This document shows positions 35,668-43,697 of a DNA stretch of 64,000 nucleotides, piece after piece (positions within the stretch are counted from its first letter, which is position 1; the number at the start of each line of letters is the position of its first letter). This DNA comes from Vreelandella stevensii S18214. GTDB lineage: Bacteria; Pseudomonadota; Gammaproteobacteria; Pseudomonadales; Halomonadaceae. A program made the position numbers and the translations under genes. The stretch lies in the NCBI RefSeq assembly GCF_000275725.1, contig NZ_AJTS01000035.1, forward strand, positions 1 to 64,000. Reading direction: 5' to 3'. Under the pieces are notes generated by a model. The model ran no database searches. It was not told the DNA's origin and saw only the letters and a program-made list of their open reading frames with translations.

Positions 35668-37770
35668 TCAAAACTGATAGCGCACGTTGGCCGTGACGCT
35701 GCGACGATCACCGTAGCCACAGTCGCCTCCGTCATAGCGGCACCAGGAGATGTACTCTTCGTCGGTGGCGTTTTTCAGGTCGACCGAGAAATCCCACTCG
35801 CCCAGGGTGTAACCCACCATCGCATCGTACAACGTGCTGGAAGGCACCAGCGGTGCTTCGGCAGCGCCCACGTTATCACCCACATAGCGCACGCCTGCGC
35901 CCACGCGCCAGTGGTTGCCCACGTACAAACGATTCCACCAGGAGACCTGCTCTTCAGCCACGTAGGGCAGCCTCGCGCCGGTAGCATCATTGGTGGCATT
36001 GAGGTTGGTATAAGCCAGCTGCGTCTCGAACTGCTGCCAACGCTTGTTGACCTGCAGCTCCCAACCATCCACCACGGCACCCACCTGCTCGACGCCACCG
36101 GGCGTGGCGCCATCGCTGATCCGGTTCTGCTGGGTAATGTCGAAATACGCCGCACTGACCGCCAACGACTGATCAGGTGACACATACTTGAAGCCAATCT
36201 CTTCCTGGTCACCCGTGGTAGGCTTGAGCGGGCTCGGATTTGCCGTCCCGTCACTGCCCAGATTCATCGAGAACGCTTCGGAGTAGCTGACGTAAGGTGA
36301 AAAGCCGTTGTCGAAGCGATACATCAGCCCGATACGCCCGGTCGTCTGTGCTTCGTCGCTGACCGTATCGGGCCCCGACAGCGCCAGCGTGCGGTTCTCG
36401 GCCCAGTCACGACGCAGGCCCGCAGATATCACCACCGGCCCCACTTCGATGTGATCGGCCAGATAAACCCCGACCTGCTCGATCCGGTTATCGGGCTGGT
36501 TGGTTGGCGACAGTGAATCCAATTGCAGATTACCGTAACGTGGCTGGTAGACATTGAAGCGACCGCCACCCCCCGTCACATAGCTGTAGTTGTCTTGTGC
36601 CCAGCGGGCATCCTGGCGATCGATCCCGGCCACCAGGGTGTGTTCTGTCGCCCCCAGGGCAAATTCACCGGCAAGCCGAGCGTCCAGGTTCAAAATGCGG
36701 GTGTCGGCATCGGCCGTGAAGATCGTCCGGTTGACCTCACCGTTGGCATCCGGAACGCTGGGAATATCGACCCAGTGCTCGCGTGTCTCGGTGCTGGAGT
36801 TGGTGTAGCGCGCCGTGGCCGAGAAGGCCCATGCATCGTTGAGCTGCTGATCAACGAACAGCGTGGTCTCGGTTTTCTCGCTATCGTAACGGTCCCAGCC
36901 GGGCTCACCCACGAAACGCTCTGAGCCAATGAATCCCAAGGAGCCCGGCTGCAAAGTGCCCACCTGCGGCAGGAACTGCGCAGATACCTGGCTTTTGTCC
37001 TGCTGGCGATTCAGCAGCAGCGTCACGCGGGTATCGTCACTGGGGCGCCAGGTAAACGAAGGCGCCAGGACATACCCGTCATCCCTGACGTGGTCGACTT
37101 GGGTGTCACTGTCACGCACGAGCGCCACGATCCGGTAGAGAAATACGCCCTCCTCGTCGGCGGCCCCGGTAAAATCAAAGGCCAGCTGCTTGCGATCGAA
37201 GGTGCCGTATTGTGCCCATATCTCACCGCTGCGCTCTTCCTGGGGAAGCTTGGAGACACCGTTGATGATGCCACCCAGATCTGCCTGCCCGTACAGCATC
37301 GACGAGGGCCCGCGCAGAACCTCGACGCTCTCCAGTGCATAGACATTGGTGCGCACGGTGTTGTATGAACCATAGATCTGGCGTAACCCGTCCAGATAGC
37401 GGCCTGCGTCCAACCCTCGCACCTTGGCACTGTCACCACGGGTATCGAAGCCGAAATTCCCCGCATGGACGCCCGGGGTGTAGAGCAGCGTGTCCTGAAT
37501 ATTCTTCGCACCGCTGTCCTGAATGAATTCCTGATCGATCACCGACATCGAAAAGGGCTGCTCGGCCATCGGCACGTCCAGCTTGCCAACGCCAGGCTGG
37601 CGTTCGGCTTCGATATAACCGAAACGGCCCGCCGTGTCTGCGGTGACTTCCACCGTTTCCAGATCCACATTGCCAACGGGGTTCTCTTGCGCCTGTAGCG
37701 ACGTGGTGCTCGCCGCCAGCGCAACGGCCACGCCTAAGGTGCGCAGCCGAAAGGTAGGTAGATGGTTCAT
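35668..37770 (-). CDS. TonB-dependent siderophore receptor (FhuA/FhuE-like)
   Basis: A 700-residue outer-membrane receptor. Signal peptide (cleavage after about LQA, residue 27), TonB box-like VETVEV region, plug domain (about 55-170, MSVIDQEFIQDSGAKNIQDT and VEVLRGPSSMLYGQADLGG), then a 22-strand barrel ending in Phe (VRYQF). The siderophore-receptor subclass is suggested by the plug. An AT-rich stretch upstream (about 37785-37822) may hold a Fur site but does not match the consensus well. The ligand is unknown. Confidence 0.93.
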   Translation of the reverse strand: MNHLPTFRLRTLGVAVALAASTTSLQAQENPVGNVDLETVEVTADTAGRFGYIEAERQPGVGKLDVPMAEQPFSMSVIDQEFIQDSGAKNIQDTLLYTPGVHAGNFGFDTRGDSAKVRGLDAGRYLDGLRQIYGSYNTVRTNVYALESVEVLRGPSSMLYGQADLGGIINGVSKLPQEERSGEIWAQYGTFDRKQLAFDFTGAADEEGVFLYRIVALVRDSDTQVDHVRDDGYVLAPSFTWRPSDDTRVTLLLNRQQDKSQVSAQFLPQVGTLQPGSLGFIGSERFVGEPGWDRYDSEKTETTLFVDQQLNDAWAFSATARYTNSSTETREHWVDIPSVPDANGEVNRTIFTADADTRILNLDARLAGEFALGATEHTLVAGIDRQDARWAQDNYSYVTGGGGRFNVYQPRYGNLQLDSLSPTNQPDNRIEQVGVYLADHIEVGPVVISAGLRRDWAENRTLALSGPDTVSDEAQTTGRIGLMYRFDNGFSPYVSYSEAFSMNLGSDGTANPSPLKPTTGDQEEIGFKYVSPDQSLAVSAAYFDITQQNRISDGATPGGVEQVGAVVDGWELQVNKRWQQFETQLAYTNLNATNDATGARLPYVAEEQVSWWNRLYVGNHWRVGAGVRYVGDNVGAAEAPLVPSSTLYDAMVGYTLGEWDFSVDLKNATDEEYISWCRYDGGDCGYGDRRSVTANVRYQF

Positions 37771-37911
37771 CCTGGATCCCAGAGCGAATAATAATATTAA
37801 TGAGAGTAATTTTTATTCGCGCAAAATATAGAATCCGAACGTTGGGTTGTCAACGTGAACCTGTGAAAGGGGGTGCCCGCTGACAGGCAGCGGGCGGAGG
37901 AACCGGCAGAA

Positions 37912-38229
37912 CTACAGCACGCGTGAGTTGTTCAACGCGTAGTTCCAGACACGGTAAAAGTAGAAGATGTAGCCAATTCCCAAGGTGAGAAACGAAATCA
38001 CCATCCACAGGATGATATGGCCGATATTGCTGAAGATATTGATATCGCAGACCATTTTTCGCTCTACCCCACTGGCATGGTCGACCACGCTAGTACGATT
38101 GATGACAAAGCGAGCAAAGGAGTACGGAAAGAAAAACAGCGCGATCCCCAGCGTAAAAATCGTCAGTAACAGCCACACCAGCAGGTGGCCCACGATATCC
38201 AGAATGGACAGATTGGCTTTGATGGTCAC
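37912..38229 (-). CDS. Small membrane protein with internal duplication (DUF898-like)
   Basis: A 105-residue protein with two copies of a 40-residue unit: IVGHLLVWLLLTIFTLGIAL and NIGHIILWMVISFLTLGIGY, each followed by an aromatic stretch and an Asn. The TLGI motif recalls DUF898 membrane proteins. Four hydrophobic segments are likely. The start is GTG at 38229, with a weak ribosome site. No function is known. Confidence 0.65.
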   Translation of the reverse strand: MTIKANLSILDIVGHLLVWLLLTIFTLGIALFFFPYSFARFVINRTSVVDHASGVERKMVCDINIFSNIGHIILWMVISFLTLGIGYIFYFYRVWNYALNNSRVL

Positions 38230-38283
38230 AGGGGTGCCTATCGATGCAGTAAGAGTGGCGTGCAGATTACCACACGCCAGGAT

Positions 38284-38604
38284 TCAGGAGCGCGAGGCCC
38301 ACCAGTCGGCATAGGAGCTGTTGTGGGGAGCGAGACCGCCTTCGTCCGGTGCTCCATCCTGCCACCAAACAGGCCCTCGTTCACCCAGTGCTTCCTTGGC
38401 TTCCTGCACGGCCTGACGTGCCTGGCGAAGCGCGTGCTCATCGTCATGCTGTTGGGCACTGCGCACCGCACGCCGCGCCTTCATCAACGCCTTGACATGA
38501 AGACGCCGGGTGTCTTCCGAGAGACGCGGATCGGTGCAGCGCCACAGCCGGTTCCTGGCAACGAAGTAGCGTCCATCCGGTGTCTGTGGGTACTTGCTGC
38601 TCAT
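38284..38604 (-). CDS. Conserved hypothetical protein
   Basis: A 106-residue soluble protein. A short N-terminal motif (PDGRYFVARNRLWRC) precedes an Ala/Arg-rich helical middle (about residues 35-75, AVRSAQQHDDEHALRQARQA) and a Trp-rich end. Similar proteins occur in Pseudomonas and relatives under various names with no supported function. The start is the ATG at 38604. Confidence 0.65.
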   Translation of the reverse strand: MSSKYPQTPDGRYFVARNRLWRCTDPRLSEDTRRLHVKALMKARRAVRSAQQHDDEHALRQARQAVQEAKEALGERGPVWWQDGAPDEGGLAPHNSSYADWWASRS

Positions 38605-38642
38605 GCTGCCCCTCTCGGTCGTTTGCGCGTCGGCCTACTGCA

Positions 38643-39620
38643 CTAGAAACGCTTGGTCAGCGTCATGGCGCCAAACACATCCTGCTCATCCTGCCCTTCG
38701 AACTCGCGGGTGCGCTGTACGACGGCGTAGGTCACCTGCCAGTCTTCCCAGGCCAGCGCCAAGCCCGTGGAGGCATCAGCGACCCACTCCTTGCGGTCTA
38801 CCGAATGGCTATCGCGCACGGTATTGCCGTCCAGGGTCAGATTATGGGCCATGTAATAGCCTTCGACGCTGGCAAACAGATACCACTGCCAGCCACGGCT
38901 CTCGCTCATCAGATGGCGCGTACCGGGGTTGGGGGTCAGGGTAGGAATGCCTTGAGCGTCGTCTCCCCAGCGCACGCTGTAGCCAGCGCTGGCGTAGGTG
39001 TACAGATTGCCCAACGCCGCCCCGACGCTCGGCCCATGGGCAAACTGTTTGCCCGCCAGCGGGGTGTCATGCCACCACTGGCGGCGCAGCGTCAGGTTGA
39101 CCAGCGCTTCGTCACCCAGCTGATGACGCCACCCCCGCGGGCGGTCGCTATTGGTGACGCGGTGTACCTCACGCTGGATGCTGTCCGCCAACGAGGAGGG
39201 CCCAACCAGCCCCACATCGAGGTGCAGATCGGTGGCCCGCTGCCACTGCCCCACCGGCACATCTTCATATAGCGACACACCACCGTATACCAGCCCTGCA
39301 TAGGGGCGGTCATCTTCGATCAGGGAGCGCCGTTCGATGTTATCGGGCGTATAAATCTGGTGCACGAAGCGATACGCCACCCGGTCAGCCTGCCCCATCA
39401 ACCCCGCTGGCAGCACCACGGCAAGCCGCTGCAACCAGTTCTGTTCGGAGGGCGTCGTCATCCAGTTCAGTTCGAAGCCACTGGTGAAGTGGCCGTCATC
39501 GCTGCTGGCCAGGCCATCGTTTTCGAGCTTGAGGGTCAAGGCGCTGTCGCTGGCCATGGCTAGCACAGGCAGCAGGCTCAATGGCAGTACCAGAGTACGT
39601 AATACAACGGAAGGTTTCAT
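38643..39620 (-). CDS. Lipid A deacylase LpxR-like outer-membrane protein
   Basis: A 325-residue outer-membrane beta-barrel of the LpxR family. Signal peptide (cleavage after about AMA, residue 23), then the family motif ENDGLASSDDGHFTSGFEL holding the catalytic Asn/Asp pair, and RPYAGLVYGG. LpxR removes the 3'-acyloxyacyl chain of lipid A. The barrel ends in Phe (MTLTKRF). The start at 39620 follows CAAGGAA; a longer in-frame start at 39680 is less likely. The family is clear; enzymatic activity is an inference. Confidence 0.85.
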   Translation of the reverse strand: MKPSVVLRTLVLPLSLLPVLAMASDSALTLKLENDGLASSDDGHFTSGFELNWMTTPSEQNWLQRLAVVLPAGLMGQADRVAYRFVHQIYTPDNIERRSLIEDDRPYAGLVYGGVSLYEDVPVGQWQRATDLHLDVGLVGPSSLADSIQREVHRVTNSDRPRGWRHQLGDEALVNLTLRRQWWHDTPLAGKQFAHGPSVGAALGNLYTYASAGYSVRWGDDAQGIPTLTPNPGTRHLMSESRGWQWYLFASVEGYYMAHNLTLDGNTVRDSHSVDRKEWVADASTGLALAWEDWQVTYAVVQRTREFEGQDEQDVFGAMTLTKRF

Positions 39621-39768
39621 GGCTCGTTCCTTGAGTAACAAACATTGCTGATTGTATGTAATCTTGCAAAAAGATAGCAAGCTACTTTTATAGCCGCTTA
39701 TGGCTCGCTCAACGCTGTTTCCACTTGCGCGGAGTCTGGCAGTTATCCCTCACCGCCAATACCCTCGA

Positions 39769-40308
39769 TTAGCGCTCGCGCAGCAGCCATTCAGGGGTGA
39801 TTTCGTGCTGGCCGTTCTCATCGGTAATGAACAGCGCACCATCACTGATCATCACGGCCCAGTTGATGGCCCTGGGCAAGTTCGTCGCCACCGTAGACAG
39901 CGCATCGGCGGGTAACCCGGCCACGTGAACGTTCTTCAGCGATGCGACCACAGGCAGCACTTTGCTCTCCCACAGGTCGACACGGCCATAGGCCAGCAGG
40001 GAAACCCGCTCGGCACGCCGAGAACACCAGGTCATGCGTTCGGCATCGGGAAGCCCTACTTCAATCCAGTGGAGCACGCGCCCGTCCAGGCTCTTCTCCC
40101 ACAAGGCTGGCTCGTCCACGTCTGAGAGCCCGCGTCCAAAGGCCAGCGCTTCGCTGTACCACAGCAGATAAGCGATCAGCCGTGTGCACAGGCGCTCTTC
40201 GGTTTCGGAAGGGTGGCGCGCCACCGTGAACCGCAGCGTTTCGTAGACGTTGCGGTCCAGGTCAGTCAGGTTCACATCCACTTTGTAGGGGGTAGCACTT
40301 AGCGCCAT
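39769..40308 (-). CDS. yaeQ: YaeQ family protein
   Basis: A 179-residue YaeQ protein, full length. Family segments are RFTVARHPSETEERLCTRLIA, HWIEVGLPDAERMTW and WAVMISDGALFIT. The fold resembles a PD-(D/E)XK nuclease, and YaeQ suppressed an rfaH hemolysin defect in E. coli, but its job is unsettled. It stands alone with clear gaps on both sides. Confidence 0.92.
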   Translation of the reverse strand: MALSATPYKVDVNLTDLDRNVYETLRFTVARHPSETEERLCTRLIAYLLWYSEALAFGRGLSDVDEPALWEKSLDGRVLHWIEVGLPDAERMTWCSRRAERVSLLAYGRVDLWESKVLPVVASLKNVHVAGLPADALSTVATNLPRAINWAVMISDGALFITDENGQHEITPEWLLRER

Positions 40309-40395
40309 CTGATGACTCTCAATCGTGTTGCGAAATATTAGAGGCGTCAGTGTAGCGGATTTACGCCCTCTCCGCGCCGTCCTCCCTCCAGCCCG

Positions 40396-40486
40396 GAACT
40401 TCCTGCACGGTACTTTCTGTACAGGACTTCCTGCACGGTACTTTCTGTAAAGTACTTTCTGTAAAGTACTTTCTTTAAAGTACTAT
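40396..40486. repeat. Tandem 28-bp and 14-bp repeats at the GST gene 3' end
   Basis: Two 28-bp units begin CTTCCTGCACGGTACTTTCT (from 40399 and 40427), and the 14-mer TACTTTCTGTAAAG is repeated three times (40439, 40453, 40467), the last copy with one change. Overlapping perfect hairpins AGTACTTT-N4-AAAGTACT form inside. The GST stop codon (40483) is in the last repeat. Confidence 0.8.
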
Positions 40487-41181
40487 GCGGTCGCCCGCTC
40501 GTCGCTCAGCAGCGTGGCCTGCTTCAGGGTCTCTTGTTCATGCATGGGCTCCCGCCAGGTCTCTTTCAGCGCCGCCGCATACCACGCCTGCATGGCAGGC
40601 AGGGCCAACAGGCGCTGCACGTAGGCCAGCGAGGCATCGCCCAGCGGAAGGCCGAAGGTTTGCACACGAAACGCCACCGGGGCATAAAACGCGTCCACGG
40701 CGGTAAAGTGCTCACCCGCCAGGAAAGGGCCACCAAAACGCTCAAGCCCCTCCTGCCATAGCGCATCCAGCCGGGCCAGGTTGCTTTTCAGCCCAGGGGA
40801 AATCGCGTTCATCGCTACCCGTACACCACAGTTCATCGAACACTCATCGCGCAGCGCTGCAAAGCCACTATGCATTTCGGCACTAGCGGAGCGTGCCCAG
40901 GCCCGTGCGGCAAGCTGCTGTGGCCATACGTCAGGATTCGCTTCGGCCACGTACTCGACAATCGCCAGCGAGTCCCACACGGCCACCTCGTGTTCACTAT
41001 CCACCAGGCACGGCACCAGCCCCGAAGGAGAAAAACGCTTGAAGGTCGCGAGGCTCTCGCCAAAGCCCCCTTCGAACGGCATCAGATGCTCGTTGAAGGG
41101 GATATCCAGCGTTTTCAGCAGCACCCAAGGGCGCAGCGACCAGGAAGAGTAGTTCTTGTTGGCGATATACAGATCAAACAT
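40483..41181 (-). CDS. Glutathione S-transferase (YfcF-like)
   Basis: A 232-residue GST. The N-terminal thioredoxin-like fold begins YIANKNYSSWSLRPWVLLKT with the glutathione Ser near residue 13-15, and ends VWDSLAIVEYVAEANPDVWP; the C-terminal helical domain follows. The start at 41181 follows AAGGAG. The end of the gene lies in a tandem-repeat array, which supplies its last four codons and its stop. Confidence 0.87.
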   Translation of the reverse strand: MFDLYIANKNYSSWSLRPWVLLKTLDIPFNEHLMPFEGGFGESLATFKRFSPSGLVPCLVDSEHEVAVWDSLAIVEYVAEANPDVWPQQLAARAWARSASAEMHSGFAALRDECSMNCGVRVAMNAISPGLKSNLARLDALWQEGLERFGGPFLAGEHFTAVDAFYAPVAFRVQTFGLPLGDASLAYVQRLLALPAMQAWYAAALKETWREPMHEQETLKQATLLSDERATA

Positions 41182-41248
41182 GGTGCGCTCCTTGTGGTGA
41201 ACACATCATTGATCGCTTTAGCGATTAATAGCCTTGCGAGTGATCGTT

Positions 41249-41866
41249 TTAGCGTGCCGCCTGGACCAGCGTATTCCCGCCCAGCCCCATCAGTACGCCG
41301 CCGCCCATCCGCTGTACCCAACGGGTGGAGCTATTGGACTTTTGCAGCCAAGCGCGCAGCGGGCTGGCCAGCAACACCACGACCACGTCCGCCGACGAAA
41401 ACAGTACGTTGGTGGCTACCCCCAGCCACAGCAGTTGCCATGCCACCGGCAGAGCGCTGTCGGGCTGCACGAACTGGGGCAGGAACGCCACGAAGAACAG
41501 CGCCGTTTTGGGGTTGAGCACTTCTACCAGGAAACTATCGCGCAGCACCCGCCGGGTGGTGGCCAACGGCAGCTCATCGCCACTCGTGCGAATGCCCTGC
41601 CGCCACAAGCGCACCCCCATCCAGAGCAGATAGAGCCCACCGATGATCTTCATGGCGAGATACGCAGGCGGAATGGCGGCAAACAGTAGGGCCAGGCCAA
41701 GCGCGGCCGCTATTACATGCACGTAGCAGCCTAGATGCACTCCCGCCACCGCAAGCCAGCCTGCGCGTCGGCCACGCCCCAGGGTTTGCGCGGCGGTATA
41801 CAGCATCGCAGGCCCAGGCAAGTAGGCAAACCCCAGCGCGGCAACCACAAAAGCGGCCCACTGCAT
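41249..41866 (-). CDS. LysE-family amino-acid exporter
   Basis: A 205-residue RhtB/LysE-type exporter with about six membrane helices. It carries LPGPAMLYTAAQTLGRGRRA, the loop signature of the family, and EVLNPKTALFFVAFLPQFV. The substrate (amino acids or their derivatives) is unknown. The start at 41866 follows AGGGAGT; an upstream in-frame ATG at 41926 would run into the terminator before it. Confidence 0.9.
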   Translation of the reverse strand: MQWAAFVVAALGFAYLPGPAMLYTAAQTLGRGRRAGWLAVAGVHLGCYVHVIAAALGLALLFAAIPPAYLAMKIIGGLYLLWMGVRLWRQGIRTSGDELPLATTRRVLRDSFLVEVLNPKTALFFVAFLPQFVQPDSALPVAWQLLWLGVATNVLFSSADVVVVLLASPLRAWLQKSNSSTRWVQRMGGGVLMGLGGNTLVQAAR

Positions 41867-41902
41867 CGCGGTGACTCCCTTCTCTGAAAAATAGTAAGCC
41901 TG

Positions 41903-41938
41903 AGAATAAAATAAGGGGCGACGCATGCGCCACCCCTT
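41903..41938 (-). terminator. Intrinsic terminator of the acyl-CoA catabolic genes
   Basis: A 14-bp stem with two mismatches (AAGGGGCGACGCAT at 41913 pairing with ATGCGCCACCCCTT) followed on the minus strand by a T-rich run, TTATTTTATT. It lies 28 bp after the enoyl-CoA hydratase stop. Confidence 0.7.
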
Positions 41939-41965
41939 GAATAAGTAAAACTCGAAAAATAAACC

Positions 41966-42739
41966 CTAGAAGTTGGGTTTACGCTTCTCGACAAATGCGC
42001 TCATGCCCTCTTTCTGCTCCTGGCCTGCAAAGCAGAAGGCGAACAGGCTGGTTTCCAGGGCCAAGGCGCTATCGAGGTCCTGATCCATGCCGTCATGCAC
42101 GGCCTGCTTGGCGCCGCGTACCGACTGCGGCCCGTTCCCCTTCAGCTGCTTGGTAAGCTCTTCAACATAGCTCTCAAGCTCGGTCTGGGGCATTACCCGG
42201 TTGACGAGGCCGATGCGCAACGCTTCCTGGGCATCGATCTTGCGCCCGGTCGTCACCAGGTCGATGGCCATGGCGGGACCGACTCGGCGCGGCAAGCGCT
42301 GGGTGCCGCCAAAGCCGGGAATGACGCCTAGCAGGACTTCCGGCTGGCCGAAGATGGCGTTGTCGCTGGCGACGGCCCAGTCGCAGGCCAGCGCCAGTTC
42401 GCAGCCGCCGCCAAGGCAAAACCCGTTGACCAGCGCGACCACCGGCACGGGCAAGGTTTCCAGGCGTTTGATGGTGCGCAGTGCCTGGCTGGCAAAGGCG
42501 CGCGCTTCTTCCGGGGTTTTATCACGCATCTCGGTGATGTCTGCCCCGGCCACGAAAGATTTTTCTCCGGCCCCCGTAATCAATACCGCCCGCAGGCTGG
42601 GGTGAGCTTCCAACTCGACCAGGTGCGCTTCCAAAGCGCTGAGCACTTCGCTGTTCAGCGCGTTCAAGGCTTTGGGACGATTAATGGTCAGGCGTACCAC
42701 GCCATCGTTATCAACCTTCTCGATCACTGCGTCGCTCAT
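41966..42739 (-). CDS. Enoyl-CoA hydratase/crotonase
   Basis: A 257-residue crotonase that hydrates trans-2-enoyl-CoA. The oxyanion segments are SFVAGADITEM and GFCLGGGCELALACD, and the two catalytic Glu lie in GGGCELAL and FGQPEVLLGVIPGFGGTQRL. The start at 42739 follows AAGGAG. It ends the leftward gene cluster with the dehydrogenase and ligase; the gap to the dehydrogenase is 109 bp. Confidence 0.94.
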   Translation of the reverse strand: MSDAVIEKVDNDGVVRLTINRPKALNALNSEVLSALEAHLVELEAHPSLRAVLITGAGEKSFVAGADITEMRDKTPEEARAFASQALRTIKRLETLPVPVVALVNGFCLGGGCELALACDWAVASDNAIFGQPEVLLGVIPGFGGTQRLPRRVGPAMAIDLVTTGRKIDAQEALRIGLVNRVMPQTELESYVEELTKQLKGNGPQSVRGAKQAVHDGMDQDLDSALALETSLFAFCFAGQEQKEGMSAFVEKRKPNF

Positions 42740-42848
42740 GGCGGCTCCTTAATTGTTATTGCGCGTAGAAGTGGTTACCACTCAACCCTAGCGAACGCTT
42801 GGTTGGGTGGCAATCACTTCTTTTGTCGCCCCCTAAGCTCGCAGCCTG

Positions 42849-43697
42849 CTATTCGTAGATATAGAACCCACGGCCACTCTTGCGGCCCAGATAGCCTGCG
42901 GCCACCATGCGCTTGAGCAGCGGGCAGGGGCGGTACTTGGGATCGCCAAAACCTTCCTGCAGCACCTCCATGATCGCCAAGCACACATCCAGGCCAATCA
43001 AATCCGCCAGCGCCAGCGGCCCCATGGGATGGGCGGCACCCAGCTTCATGGCGTCATCGATGGCTTCCGGCGTGGCGGTGCCTTCCTGCACGATAAACGC
43101 GGCCTCGTTGATCATCGGCACCAGCAAACGGTTCACGGCAAAGCCCGGCGCATCGCCCACCGGCACAGCGGTTTTGCCCAGCGCTTTGGTCAGCGCTTCG
43201 ATGCGCTCTACGGTGGCATCCGAGGTCTGCTCGGCGCGGATCACCTCGACCAATTTGAGTACCGGCACCGGGTTGAAGAAGTGCATGCCTACCACCCGCT
43301 CAGGGCGCTCGCAGACCGCCGCCAGCCGGGTCAACGAGAGAGACGATGTGTTCGACGCCAGAATCGCGTCGCTGCTCAAATGGCTGAGATCCCGAAACAG
43401 CTTCTCTTTCAATGCGGGCTGCTCGGGGGCAGCTTCGATGATCACGCTGCAGTCGCTGAGCGCATCCAGCGCCGTGGTGGTCGAAAGCCGAGCCAGCGCT
43501 TCCTGCTTGCCCTCTGCCGTCATCTTCTCTTTGGCAACGAGCTTCTCGAGCCCTTTATCGATCGCATTTTTGGCGCGGGTGAGCTGCTCATCGGCGACAT
43601 CGTACAGCCGTACGTTAAAGCCACTGGTGGCCACCACTTGAGCAATCCCCTGCCCCATGGTGCCTGCGCCTACCACGCCAATCCGCTGTTCGCTCAT
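42849..43697 (-). CDS. 3-hydroxybutyryl-CoA dehydrogenase
   Basis: A 282-residue NAD-dependent 3-hydroxyacyl-CoA dehydrogenase of the stand-alone Hbd/PaaH type. The Rossmann motif is GVVGAGTMGQGIAQV; the catalytic His is in VGMHFFNPVPVLKLVEV, with the conserved Glu and Asn following. The start overlaps the ligase stop by four bases (ATGA), so they are coupled. Confidence 0.94.
   Translation of the reverse strand: MSEQRIGVVGAGTMGQGIAQVVATSGFNVRLYDVADEQLTRAKNAIDKGLEKLVAKEKMTAEGKQEALARLSTTTALDALSDCSVIIEAAPEQPALKEKLFRDLSHLSSDAILASNTSSLSLTRLAAVCERPERVVGMHFFNPVPVLKLVEVIRAEQTSDATVERIEALTKALGKTAVPVGDAPGFAVNRLLVPMINEAAFIVQEGTATPEAIDDAMKLGAAHPMGPLALADLIGLDVCLAIMEVLQEGFGDPKYRPCPLLKRMVAAGYLGRKSGRGFYIYE

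Noticed and set aside
37785-37822. Fur box before the TonB-dependent receptor
   Set aside because: AT-rich, but too few matches to the 19-bp consensus to call.
40396-40486. CRISPR array
   Set aside because: Units are contiguous with no unique spacers, only 14-28 bp, and no cas genes are present.
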